From Desulfitobacterium hafniense DCB-2 (GTDB taxonomy: Bacteria; Bacillota; Desulfitobacteriia; Desulfitobacteriales; Desulfitobacteriaceae): DNA of 64,000 bases. Of this stretch, positions 1 through 7,591 are shown one piece after another; the first letter of the stretch is position 1; every line of letters starts with the position of its first letter. The position numbers and the translations under genes are program-made. The notes beneath the pieces were generated by a model. It was not told where the DNA came from. It searched no databases and saw only the letters and a program-made list of their open reading frames with translations. The stretch covers positions 4,189,001-4,253,000 of the forward strand of contig NC_011830.1 in the NCBI RefSeq assembly GCF_000021925.1. Reading direction: 5' to 3'.

Positions 1-107
1 GCATTCAGCATCATCCCGGTGGAAATAGCCAGCATGGCCAGCATCCCCAGCCAAAAGACCTTATTCTTCCCAAGGCGGCAAAATCCCGCCGTTAAAAGAT
101 TACCCAT
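1..107 (-). CDS. ABC-2 type permease, N-terminal part (cut by window edge)
   Basis: Reading right to left, an ATG at 105-107 follows a good ribosome-binding site (GGAGGTGGCAGCC) and opens about 35 codons that run off the window. The visible part has a short polar start and then a hydrophobic, Met-rich stretch that looks like the first membrane helix. It lies 21 bp after the ABC ATPase gene, so it is probably the membrane subunit of that transporter. Only the first helix is visible, so the family is inferred from context. Confidence 0.6.
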   Translation of the reverse strand, partial: MGNLLTAGFCRLGKNKVFWLGMLAMLAISTGMMLN

Positions 108-128
108 GGCTGCCACCTCCCACGATGC

Positions 129-1013
129 TCAGATAATAGCTTCCAGGCCTTCGTCCCTTTCCTGCACGGAAATCACCTCACAGCCCTCCCGGGCCAGGGC
201 CAGGGTGAGCTGTGAGATATTGACTTTAGCGAAGACATCGGCCCTGCGTTCGGAAAGGATCTTATAGTCCAGCTGCAGGCCGTCCAGGACCCGAGCTAGC
301 GTTTCTGTGGAAGAAACCTCTACACGCAGGCATTTGCGGCAAGCCTCTTCCAACTCCCCGGCGCTGATCTCTTTCACCATGCGCCCACCGTCAATAAAGC
401 CGTAATGGGTGGCCAGCCTGGCCAGTTCATCAAGGATATGACTGGAAATAAGGACGGTGATCCGCTGCTCCCGATTAAGCTTTAAAATGAGTTCCCGCAT
501 TTCAATAATGCCCTGGGGATCAAGCCCATTGACCGGCTCGTCCAGCACCAGAAAATCCGGATCACCGCAGAGGGCCACGGCGATACCCAAACGCTGCTTC
601 ATACCCAGGGAGAAGTTTTTGGCTTTCTTTTGGCCTGCTTCCGCCAGTCCTACCAGCTCCAGAAGCTCCGGGATTCCCTCAAAGGAGGGTAAGCCCAGAA
701 CACGGTACTGCTCCTTGAGGTTTTCCCGGGCTGTCATCTCCAGATAAATCGACGGCGTCTCCACCACCGCTCCCATCCGGCGACGGGATTTCACAATCTC
801 TCTTGTCCGGCTTGATACTCCGTACAGGGAATAATCGCCGGAGGTGGGCCTTTGCAGTCCGCAAACCAGCCGGATCAAAGTGGTTTTGCCGGCACCGTTT
901 TTGCCGACGAAGCCGTAGATCGCTCCTTGGGGAACGTGGAGGGAAAGTCCGTTCAGGGCCTTAAACTGTCCGTAGTGCTTGCTTAAGGCATGGGTTGTCA
1001 GAACATAATCCAT
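129..1013 (-). CDS. ABC transporter ATP-binding protein (bacitracin/lantibiotic-export type)
   Basis: A 294-residue ABC ATPase. Visible motifs are Walker A (GKNGAGKTTL), the signature region (NFSLGMKQRLGIA) and Walker B (FLVLDEPVNGLDP), followed by a C-terminal extension typical of BcrA/YhcH-like ATPases. The start is set at the ATG at 1011-1013, which has AAGGAGG seven bases upstream; an upstream in-frame start would add 26 unsupported residues. It sits between a response regulator and a permease, an arrangement usual for antibiotic-peptide or cell-envelope stress transporters. The substrate cannot be read from sequence. Confidence 0.9.
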   Translation of the reverse strand: MDYVLTTHALSKHYGQFKALNGLSLHVPQGAIYGFVGKNGAGKTTLIRLVCGLQRPTSGDYSLYGVSSRTREIVKSRRRMGAVVETPSIYLEMTARENLKEQYRVLGLPSFEGIPELLELVGLAEAGQKKAKNFSLGMKQRLGIAVALCGDPDFLVLDEPVNGLDPQGIIEMRELILKLNREQRITVLISSHILDELARLATHYGFIDGGRMVKEISAGELEEACRKCLRVEVSSTETLARVLDGLQLDYKILSERRADVFAKVNISQLTLALAREGCEVISVQERDEGLEAII

Positions 1014-1151
1014 CTTGAAGCCTCCTTTTCCGCATGAACTTTCCAGGAACTCTGCCTTGAATTCCTCATGAATTTCATGTCTGCTGCTCACATTTTAGCG
1101 GACAAAGGCCGGGAAAACAGTAAAGAAAAAAGTAAAGATTCAGTAAGGATT

Positions 1152-1811
1152 TTAATCTGTTTTCAGTTTAAAACCGATCCCCCATACCGCTTCAATGTAA
1201 TCCTGACCGGAGGCTTCCCGCAGCTTCCTGCGCAGGTGGCTGATATGCATTTTCAGGGAGCTTTCCGTACAATCCGGCGTGTCTTCGCTGATCCGGTCAA
1301 GGAGCAGGGATTTGGTGATAACCTGGGCAGGATTTTGCATCAGGAGCTTTAAGATGGCATATTCCGTCCGGGTCAGCCTGACTTCCTTTTCTGCAACCCA
1401 AACCGTATGCAAGGCTGTGTACAGCCGGATATCGGCGAAAGCCAGGACGGATTTGTCCGGCTCAGGCCCTTTGCGGAGTCCGACAACGACTCGGGCCAGC
1501 AATTCCTTCATATGAAAAGGCTTGGTGATATAGTCGACTGCGCCCTCCAGCAACAGCCCGACTTTATCATCTATATCGGTCTTGGCGCTGACCACAATCA
1601 CCGGAATCCCTTTGAGCTTGGGCATAATGTCTTCCCCTGATAATCCCGGCAGCATCAAATCCAGCAGGATTAAATCCGGCTTCTCCACCGGAAGAGCCAG
1701 CAGGGCTTCGGTCCCGGAATAGGCCCGCGCCACGGCGTACCCTTTTTTTACCAGCACTTCTTCCAACATGTTGCCGATATGCAGATCATCTTCAATGATT
1801 AAAATACGCAT
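1152..1811 (-). CDS. OmpR-family response regulator
   Basis: About 219 residues: an N-terminal receiver domain (RILIIEDD acidic pocket, phospho-acceptor Asp in DLILLDLMLPG, conserved Lys in ITKPF) and a C-terminal winged-helix DNA-binding domain ending in WGIGFKLK. The ATG at 1809-1811 is chosen because homologues start directly before RILIIEDD. It precedes the ABC ATPase and permease genes and probably controls them. No histidine kinase is present next to it inside the window; one may lie beyond the left edge. Confidence 0.9.
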   Translation of the reverse strand: MRILIIEDDLHIGNMLEEVLVKKGYAVARAYSGTEALLALPVEKPDLILLDLMLPGLSGEDIMPKLKGIPVIVVSAKTDIDDKVGLLLEGAVDYITKPFHMKELLARVVVGLRKGPEPDKSVLAFADIRLYTALHTVWVAEKEVRLTRTEYAILKLLMQNPAQVITKSLLLDRISEDTPDCTESSLKMHISHLRRKLREASGQDYIEAVWGIGFKLKTD

Positions 1812-1834
1812 CACTTCCAACCACTCCCATCCTC

Positions 1835-1863
1835 AGTATAGTGGGGCCGAGCGAGAATAACAA
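1835..1863 (-). promoter_or_regulatory. Sigma-A type promoter of the response-regulator operon
   Basis: On the minus strand TTGTTA (1863-1858) and TATACT (1840-1835) are separated by exactly 17 bases and lie 24 bases before the response-regulator ATG. The -35 box falls inside one arm of a 19-bp inverted repeat, so a protein or RNA structure there could affect expression. Confidence 0.6.
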
Positions 1864-1900
1864 ATCGGCTGCAGGAAAACCGCAGCCGATTTGTTATTCT
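1854..1900. repeat. 19-bp perfect inverted repeat
   Basis: Arms 1854-1872 and 1882-1900 are perfectly complementary around a 9-base loop. It could end transcription coming from the left-hand side of the degenerate transposase, or act as an operator for the overlapping promoter of the response regulator. There is no long T-run, so a terminator role is uncertain. Confidence 0.5.
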
Positions 1901-1909
1901 TTACAGAAC

Positions 1910-2350
1910 GGCTTGATGGGGGCTAGGCAGAAGTATCCGAAAGTAATGGCGCAAAAAAATCATTATGTAAATAGCCGATGTCAACACATGTAGCTTGAAA
2001 ACATTGACCGTAGCACCAATAGAGTCAGCCAAATGCTTTGTTTTCTCAATACCAGGTTTCCCTTTCCGCTGATAGTTCGTATCATTTCCCAGTGCTTCAA
2101 TTCTTCGACATAGACGGGCAGTACTGCCGCCCTTGATCCGAGTGATGAATCAACCCTTGGACGGGTCTATGACGCTTGACAACGTTAAGGCTCTAAGCAG
2201 AGCCCGTCCTCATGTGTTCGACCAAAGCCCAATCTACAATTTCTTTATGGAATAAGTCCTTGATGGCAGCCGGATACAGTTTGCTGCTCTTAGTGTTTTA
2301 AATTCGGTGATATCCGTAAACCAGACTTTATTCAGGTGCTCGACCTTGAA
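1910..2350 (-). pseudogene. Degenerate IS3-family transposase remnant
   Basis: On the minus strand, broken frames read KVWFTDITEF near 2340-2310 and GLIHHSDQGRQYC near 2160-2125. Both match the DDE core of IS3-family transposases (consensus VWxTDITY and LIHHSDQGxQY). Stops and frame changes separate them. Downstream, an open frame of about 65 codons runs on to about 1910 but is not recognisable as the rest of an IS3 transposase. No terminal inverted repeats were found, so this is a decayed fragment. Confidence 0.65.
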
Positions 2351-2454
2351 TGTTATTTTACCCTAACTCTCCTGTAGTCGACAAACCGGTATGGGGCAAT
2401 CCTAGAACGGATGCCGTGTCTTCAATTGGCAGCGGAAAGAATTTCGATGAGATT

Positions 2455-2483
2455 ACGCTTGGGAACAGCGAGAGTTGGGGGAG
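2455..2483 (+). repeat. 29-bp hsdS inverted repeat, copy 1
   Basis: Identical in inverse orientation to 5887-5915. It encodes the residues AWEQRELGE at the N-terminal edge of both hsdS genes. Recombination between the copies would exchange the whole variable part of HsdS. Confidence 0.85.
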
Positions 2484-3695
2484 ATTGTTAAAAAACTAAA
2501 ATCTTATCCTTTATCTCGAGATGTTGAAACTAAAGAAAGAACAGGATATAGGTATATCCATTATGGAGATATTCATAAGCAAATAGCTGATTTGATAGTA
2601 CAGGATGAAGATTTGCCCTCTATAAAAGAAGGGGATTATATACCACTTAATCAGGGTGATTTAGTTTTGGCAGATGTTTCTGAAGATTACACCGGGATTG
2701 CAGAGCCAAGCATCATTCTCCATGAACCAAAAACAAAGATTATTGCAGGATTGCACACCATTGCAATCCGCCCTCAGAGTGCCACCTCTTTGTATTTGTA
2801 TTACTTACTACACACAGAAAGATTTAAAAAATTCGGAAGCCATGTCGGGACGGGCTTAAAAGTATTTGGGATAACTTTTAATAATTTATCTTTATTTCAA
2901 ATAAAGACTCCGAGTTTTCCCGAACAAACCGCCATCGGCAACTTTTTCCGCACCCTCGACGATACTATCACCCTTCATAAGCGTAAGCTGGATAAGCTGA
3001 AAGAGTTGAAGAACGGCTATCTGCAAAAGCTGTTTCCTCAACCCGGAGAAGATGTGCCAAGGGTGCGCTTTGCCGGATTCAATGAACCGTGGGAAGTGCG
3101 TTCATTTGAAAATATTCTTGCCCCAGCCGTGGCCAGTAACACTCTGTCAAGAGCTGAATTAAGCTATGAAAAAGGCAGCATTAAAAATATCCATTATGGT
3201 GATATACTTGTGAGATTCGGAGTCTATATTGACATTGCAAGGGATCCGATTCCTTGTATCGCCAACGGAAGAATTATTGATTATAAGAATAAATTGCTCC
3301 AAGAAGGAGATGTCATATTTGCTGATACGGCAGAAGATGAGACTGTCGGTAAAGCGGTCGAAATCACTAATATTAGTAATTTCCAGGTTGTTTCTGGATT
3401 GCACACAATGGCATACCGACCCAAAATTAAAATGTCACCTTACTATTTAGGCTATTATTTGAATTCTCATTCATTTCGCTATCAATTGCTTCCCCTTATG
3501 CAAGGGGTAAAAGTGTTATCGTTGAGCCGCAAGAACCTGTCTAAGACACTTATTCGCTATCCGGCTGTATTAAGCGAGCAGTCTCAAATTGGCGATTTTT
3601 TACGAAATCTGGATGAACAAATCTTTACTCTATACAATAAATTAGGCAAGCTGAAACAATTAAAGTCGTTTTATCTGCAAAAGATGTTTATATGA
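2475..3695 (+). CDS. hsdS: Type I restriction specificity subunit HsdS, silent cassette
   Basis: Encodes an HsdS-like protein with two target-recognition domains (about residues 1-145 and 200-345), each followed by a conserved helical spacer (EQTAIGNFFRTLDD...; end KLKQLKSFYLQKM). The reading frame is open only back to a TGA at 2448-2450, so compared with the expressed hsdS at 4726-5967 it lacks the normal start and first residues. The only start available is a weak TTG with no ribosome-binding site. It lies opposite in orientation to the hsdR-hsdM-hsdS operon, with a recombinase gene in between and shared inverted repeats, so it is probably a promoterless store of alternative specificity domains. 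Confidence 0.85.
   Translation: MGEIVKKLKSYPLSRDVETKERTGYRYIHYGDIHKQIADLIVQDEDLPSIKEGDYIPLNQGDLVLADVSEDYTGIAEPSIILHEPKTKIIAGLHTIAIRPQSATSLYLYYLLHTERFKKFGSHVGTGLKVFGITFNNLSLFQIKTPSFPEQTAIGNFFRTLDDTITLHKRKLDKLKELKNGYLQKLFPQPGEDVPRVRFAGFNEPWEVRSFENILAPAVASNTLSRAELSYEKGSIKNIHYGDILVRFGVYIDIARDPIPCIANGRIIDYKNKLLQEGDVIFADTAEDETVGKAVEITNISNFQVVSGLHTMAYRPKIKMSPYYLGYYLNSHSFRYQLLPLMQGVKVLSLSRKNLSKTLIRYPAVLSEQSQIGDFLRNLDEQIFTLYNKLGKLKQLKSFYLQKMFI
2919..3013 (+). repeat. 95-bp hsdS inverted repeat, copy 1
   Basis: Perfectly identical in inverse orientation to 5363-5457; similarity continues less perfectly beyond it. It encodes the central conserved helix between the two recognition domains. Recombination here would exchange only the second recognition domain. 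Confidence 0.9.
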
Positions 3696-3720
3696 CATGT
3701 AGCACCGCGCTAACCTCCTT

Positions 3721-3750
3721 TATAATAGAGAGATGATAATCTGTATCATC
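3721..3750 (+). promoter_or_regulatory. Candidate -10 box and operator of the recombinase gene
   Basis: TATAAT at 3721-3726 is followed by a perfect dyad, GATGATA-ATCTG-TATCATC (3732-3750), then an AGGAGG site and the recombinase ATG at 3771. No good -35 box is seen at 17 bases; ATGACA lies 23 bases away. The dyad right after the -10 box suggests repression of the recombinase. Confidence 0.45.
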
Positions 3751-3770
3751 AATTTATTCAGGAGGTTTTT

Positions 3771-4703
3771 ATGCTTACAAAAGAAAGAACACTGCAATAT
3801 TTTCATGAATACTTCTCAGAATGGATAGAAATCTATAAGCGAGGCGCTGTCCGCCCTGTTACCTATCAAAAATATTTAATGACATTACAGAGACTTACAG
3901 AGCTTTCGCCAAATTTGAAAATTTGTGAGCTTGATAAACGAAAATACCAAACACTACTCAACGATTATGCAAAAACTCACGAAAGACAAACGACGATGGA
4001 TTTCCATCATCATCTTAAAAGTGCAATTTTGGATGCTATGGATGAAGGGTTGCTGACAATAGACCCTACTCGAAAAGTTATCATAAAAGGCAAGCCTGTC
4101 TCAGATAAAAAGAATAAATTTTTAAGCCAATTTGAACTTCAATCCTTATTAAAAAGCCTAAACTTGACAGATAAGCCAAACTGGGATTGGTTTATACTGC
4201 TTGTAGCTAAAACAGGGCTGCGCTTTTCCGAAGCCCTGGCCCTAACGCCTAAAGATTTTGATTTTGAATGTCAGAAAGTAAAAATCTCTAAAACCTGGAA
4301 TTACAAAAATGCCGAAGGAGGATTCGGCGAAACCAAGAATCTCTCTTCTAAACGCACTATTCAAATAGACATTCAATTAAATACGCAAATAGAGCGCCTT
4401 AGCAAAGATCTGGCGGATGATGAACCTATTTTTGTGCAAGGCCGAGTGTTCAACTCGACAGTTAATAACCGTTTAAAGGTTCTATGTAAAAAGGCGGGGG
4501 TTCCTATAATTTCAGCTCATTGCCTTCGTCATACCCATGCCTCTCTTTTGATTTTTGCGGGTGTTTCTATTGCCAGCATCGCTAAGAGGTTGGGACATTC
4601 AAGTATTAGCACAACGCAGGAAACATATCTCCATATTATTAAGGAACTGGAGAGCCAAGACAATGATAAGATTATGAGTCACCTATCCATGATAACACAA
4701 TAA
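3771..4703 (+). CDS. Tyrosine recombinase (phage-integrase family)
   Basis: A 310-residue site-specific recombinase. The N-terminal SAM-like core-binding domain covers about residues 10-110. The catalytic domain shows the conserved residues Arg (TGLRFSEAL), His-x-x-Arg (HCLRHTHAS), His (RLGHSSI) and the nucleophile Tyr (TQETYLH). The ATG has AGGAGG seven bases upstream. It is located between two inverted hsdS genes that share perfect repeats, as in phase-variable type I restriction loci where such an enzyme inverts the specificity cassettes. No phage genes are next to it, which argues against a prophage integrase. Confidence 0.9.
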   Translation: MLTKERTLQYFHEYFSEWIEIYKRGAVRPVTYQKYLMTLQRLTELSPNLKICELDKRKYQTLLNDYAKTHERQTTMDFHHHLKSAILDAMDEGLLTIDPTRKVIIKGKPVSDKKNKFLSQFELQSLLKSLNLTDKPNWDWFILLVAKTGLRFSEALALTPKDFDFECQKVKISKTWNYKNAEGGFGETKNLSSKRTIQIDIQLNTQIERLSKDLADDEPIFVQGRVFNSTVNNRLKVLCKKAGVPIISAHCLRHTHASLLIFAGVSIASIAKRLGHSSISTTQETYLHIIKELESQDNDKIMSHLSMITQ

Positions 4704-4725
4704 AAAAAGGCAATCAGCGCACTTT

Positions 4726-5967
4726 TTATAGGAACATCCTTTGAAGATATGATCTTTTAAGTTGATTAAGTTGATCTAGTTTTTGCTGCCGGACAAATAC
4801 TTGATTGTCAAGATTTAAGAATAGATTTCCAATATGTTTTTGTTCCTCTTTAGTTGGTATTGAAATGTCTTGATTTTTTACAATGTCAGAGTTCAGATTT
4901 ATTTGACTCCCTGGTTGCCCATATTTCAGCCATTGTTCTTCAAACATCTTCAGCCATTGAAACATAAATTCTATTTCAAAATTAGGATTTTGAAAAATCA
5001 AGAAACCGTCATGAACCCCTGTGTTTACGTAATTAATTACAGGCTTTCCAACGCTTGCAGCAATGCTTAGTAACAGATGTGGTTGAGTAAGAACACGTGT
5101 CTTTTTTTGTCCAGCTTTTGAGATATGTTGCTCTAGATAATGCACCCTACCGTCTTGCACTGATACATCCGAAATTCTCAACCATCCAACATTTGATTTC
5201 TCATCAAACCACTTGGGATCTTGTATTGGTCTTGGACTTGCTCCGCGTACAATCTCAGCAACCTCACCTAATTTTCGGCTTGCCCACGGCTCAGTAAACC
5301 CAGCAAAACGCACTTTTGGCACATCGTTCCCAGCTTGAGGGAACATCCTTTGCAGGTAAGCTTTCTTCAACTCTTTCAGCTTATCCAGCTTACGCTTATG
5401 AAGGGTGATAGTATCGTCGAGGGTGCGGAAAAAGTTGCCGATGGCGGTTTGTTCGGGGAGCATGGGATAGGCCATCAAAAACTTTTGAAAATCAGGGAGG
5501 TTAATTGATTGGACAGTCGTCCCTGTTTTCACTATATGTTTCAGTATGAATCCTTCATTCTTTTGAAGGCCCGCAATTAAAAAATCTGTTGCAATTCTTT
5601 CATCATCGTAAAGAAGTGCTTTAATATCTTGATTGATTGCAACATCAACAGTAGGAATGCTTATAGGAAATCGTTTCGCTAAAATACCACTTCTTGTTAC
5701 AATTAAAGGTGTTCCAGCTTTAATGACCTTTGTAGCGTTATCTTTCACGGCCTTTTTTGTAATTTTATAGGTTCCAGATGTAACAAAACGCTCTTTGATT
5801 TCTTGAGAAGAAAGCCAAACAATATCACCATTCCAGTATTCTGGATTTTCCTTAAAGGGAGTTGCGCCTCCAACGAATTTGATGTCCTCCCCCAACTCTC
5901 GCTGTTCCCAAGCGTCAGTAAACCCCCGAAACCTTATTTCAGGAACCTTCGTATTTTTATCCTTCAT
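4726..5967 (-). CDS. hsdS: Type I restriction specificity subunit HsdS, expressed copy
   Basis: A 413-residue DNA-recognition subunit of the HsdRMS complex. It has two target-recognition domains (about residues 20-160 and 225-360), a central conserved region (EQTAIGNFFRTLDD) and a C-terminal one (QKLDQLNQLKRSYL). The ATG at 5965-5967 follows GGGGGA with eight bases between. It lies 46 bp after hsdM in the same orientation, so it is the copy joined to the operon promoter. Its recognition domains differ from those of the silent copy, while the joining repeats are identical. Confidence 0.93.
   Translation of the reverse strand: MKDKNTKVPEIRFRGFTDAWEQRELGEDIKFVGGATPFKENPEYWNGDIVWLSSQEIKERFVTSGTYKITKKAVKDNATKVIKAGTPLIVTRSGILAKRFPISIPTVDVAINQDIKALLYDDERIATDFLIAGLQKNEGFILKHIVKTGTTVQSINLPDFQKFLMAYPMLPEQTAIGNFFRTLDDTITLHKRKLDKLKELKKAYLQRMFPQAGNDVPKVRFAGFTEPWASRKLGEVAEIVRGASPRPIQDPKWFDEKSNVGWLRISDVSVQDGRVHYLEQHISKAGQKKTRVLTQPHLLLSIAASVGKPVINYVNTGVHDGFLIFQNPNFEIEFMFQWLKMFEEQWLKYGQPGSQINLNSDIVKNQDISIPTKEEQKHIGNLFLNLDNQVFVRQQKLDQLNQLKRSYLQRMFL
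5363..5457 (-). repeat. 95-bp hsdS inverted repeat, copy 2
   Basis: Inverse copy of 2919-3013 with no mismatch, inside the central conserved region of the expressed hsdS. Confidence 0.9.
5887..5915 (-). repeat. 29-bp hsdS inverted repeat, copy 2
   Basis: Inverse copy of 2455-2483 near the 5' end of the expressed hsdS, just before its first recognition domain. Confidence 0.85.
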
Positions 5968-6013
5968 ATGTATATCCCCCAATTTCATGATGTTCTCAAA
6001 GACGCTTCACGCA

Positions 6014-7591
6014 CTACATAAAGATACCCTTTGTCGCCTCTATAAGCTCCTTTGTTTCATCTGTTATGGCAAGCTGGCTAAGCATGCCTAAAAACTCCGC
6101 CTCTCTCTGCTTGATCTGCAGATTCAGGTCGGTAATTTCTTTGCTAAGTGCCACAATATCGATCGGCGCTTCTTCCTCGAAGGTATCCACATAGCGGGGG
6201 ATATTAAGATTATAGTCGTTGCGGACAATCTCATCATAATCTGCCAAATGGGCATATTGGGGGCTACTGCTCCGCTTTTTATAAGTATCAACAATTTTTC
6301 TAATATCTTGGCTGCGTATACAGTTTTGGTTTTTTTGCTTTTCAAAGGCTTTTGACGCATCTATGAACAGAACATCCCGCTTGGCACGGTTCTTTTTCAG
6401 GATCAGCACAACAGTTGGTATGCTTGTACCATAAAAGATATTGGCAGGCAGACCAATCACTGCCTCAATGGCACCCATATCAAGCAAAGTTTTTCTGATA
6501 ACACCTTCAGAAGCTCCTCTGAATAGCACTCCATGGGGTAGAACGATACCCATCGTCCCTTTTTCATTTAGGTGATAAAATCCATGCAATAAAAACGAAA
6601 AGTCAGCCTTAGACTTTGGTGCAAGCTTTCCATATTGTTCAAAACGGGGATCGCTCAAAAATTTTCCGTCCGCACTCCAATTCGCCGAGTAAGGAGGATT
6701 CATAACGACCGCGTTAAAAAGATACGGTTCATCGGTCGGCCAGTCCTCATCAAGGGTATCGCCATTTCTGAGACGCATTTGTGACTGTTCCACATTATGC
6801 AAGATCAGGTTCATTCGAGCGAGGTTGTAGGTTGTTGTATTCAGCTCCTGTCCATGGTAATGCACCTGCCCTGGATTTTTCACAAATCGGCGGATATTGA
6901 GCATGAGTGATCCTGAACCCATGGTAGGGTCGTAGATATGGAAGGGAGCGGTTTCCTCTTGTCCGATAGCCACAATTTCCGAAATGATTTTGCTGACAGC
7001 TTGCGGAGTATAAAACTCTCCCGCTTTTTTGCCGGCTCCTGCCGCAAATTGGCCGATCAAATACTCGTAAGCATCCCCGATCACATCCCCGTCATGCCCG
7101 AAAAGGTCAATTTCGTCAAGCGCCTTTATGACCTCTGTTATAGTTACATTACGCTGTTGCGCATTTGCCCCCAGCTTGGTTGAAGCGAGGTCTACATCGT
7201 CAAACAATCCTGCAAAATGCTCACCTTGCCTTCCGAGTTCAATAAAGGCGTTTTGGATGTCTGAAATGTGCAGCTCATATTCGCCGGCTTTCTTTCTAAA
7301 AGTATAAAAAAGAGAGTCCGGCTCAATAAAATATCCTAATTTTTTAGAAATGATCTCCCTGATGCCTGCTGCATCATCATTATACCAATCCAGAAGCCCC
7401 GAAAACTGCTCGTCCCGGCTTGGATACTCCGCCACCTTGCCTTGTTCCTCTTCATATACGGCGCGCAGTTCTTGGTCTGATAAGTATTTGTAAAAAACCA
7501 ACCCCAGTAGGTAGTTTTTATATTCACTTGCATCCATTTTCCCACGCAGTATATCCGCGCTTGCCCAAAGCTGATTGTTGAGTTCACTCAT
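6014..7591 (-). CDS. hsdM: Type I restriction modification methyltransferase HsdM
   Basis: A 525-residue N6-adenine DNA methyltransferase subunit. An N-terminal helical domain (NQLWASADILRGKMDASEYK) precedes the catalytic domain with the S-adenosylmethionine motif (DPTMGSGSLMLNI, about residue 223) and the catalytic NPPYS motif. The C-terminal coiled region would contact HsdS. Its start overlaps the hsdR end by eight bases, showing translational coupling, and hsdS follows. Full length for the family. Confidence 0.96.
   Translation of the reverse strand: MSELNNQLWASADILRGKMDASEYKNYLLGLVFYKYLSDQELRAVYEEEQGKVAEYPSRDEQFSGLLDWYNDDAAGIREIISKKLGYFIEPDSLFYTFRKKAGEYELHISDIQNAFIELGRQGEHFAGLFDDVDLASTKLGANAQQRNVTITEVIKALDEIDLFGHDGDVIGDAYEYLIGQFAAGAGKKAGEFYTPQAVSKIISEIVAIGQEETAPFHIYDPTMGSGSLMLNIRRFVKNPGQVHYHGQELNTTTYNLARMNLILHNVEQSQMRLRNGDTLDEDWPTDEPYLFNAVVMNPPYSANWSADGKFLSDPRFEQYGKLAPKSKADFSFLLHGFYHLNEKGTMGIVLPHGVLFRGASEGVIRKTLLDMGAIEAVIGLPANIFYGTSIPTVVLILKKNRAKRDVLFIDASKAFEKQKNQNCIRSQDIRKIVDTYKKRSSSPQYAHLADYDEIVRNDYNLNIPRYVDTFEEEAPIDIVALSKEITDLNLQIKQREAEFLGMLSQLAITDETKELIEATKGIFM

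Noticed and set aside
3771..4703. Integron integrase for the cassette-like array
   Set aside because: The recombinase lies 46 kb away between two hsdS genes and no IntI-specific insert could be recognised. Its context fits hsdS inversion.
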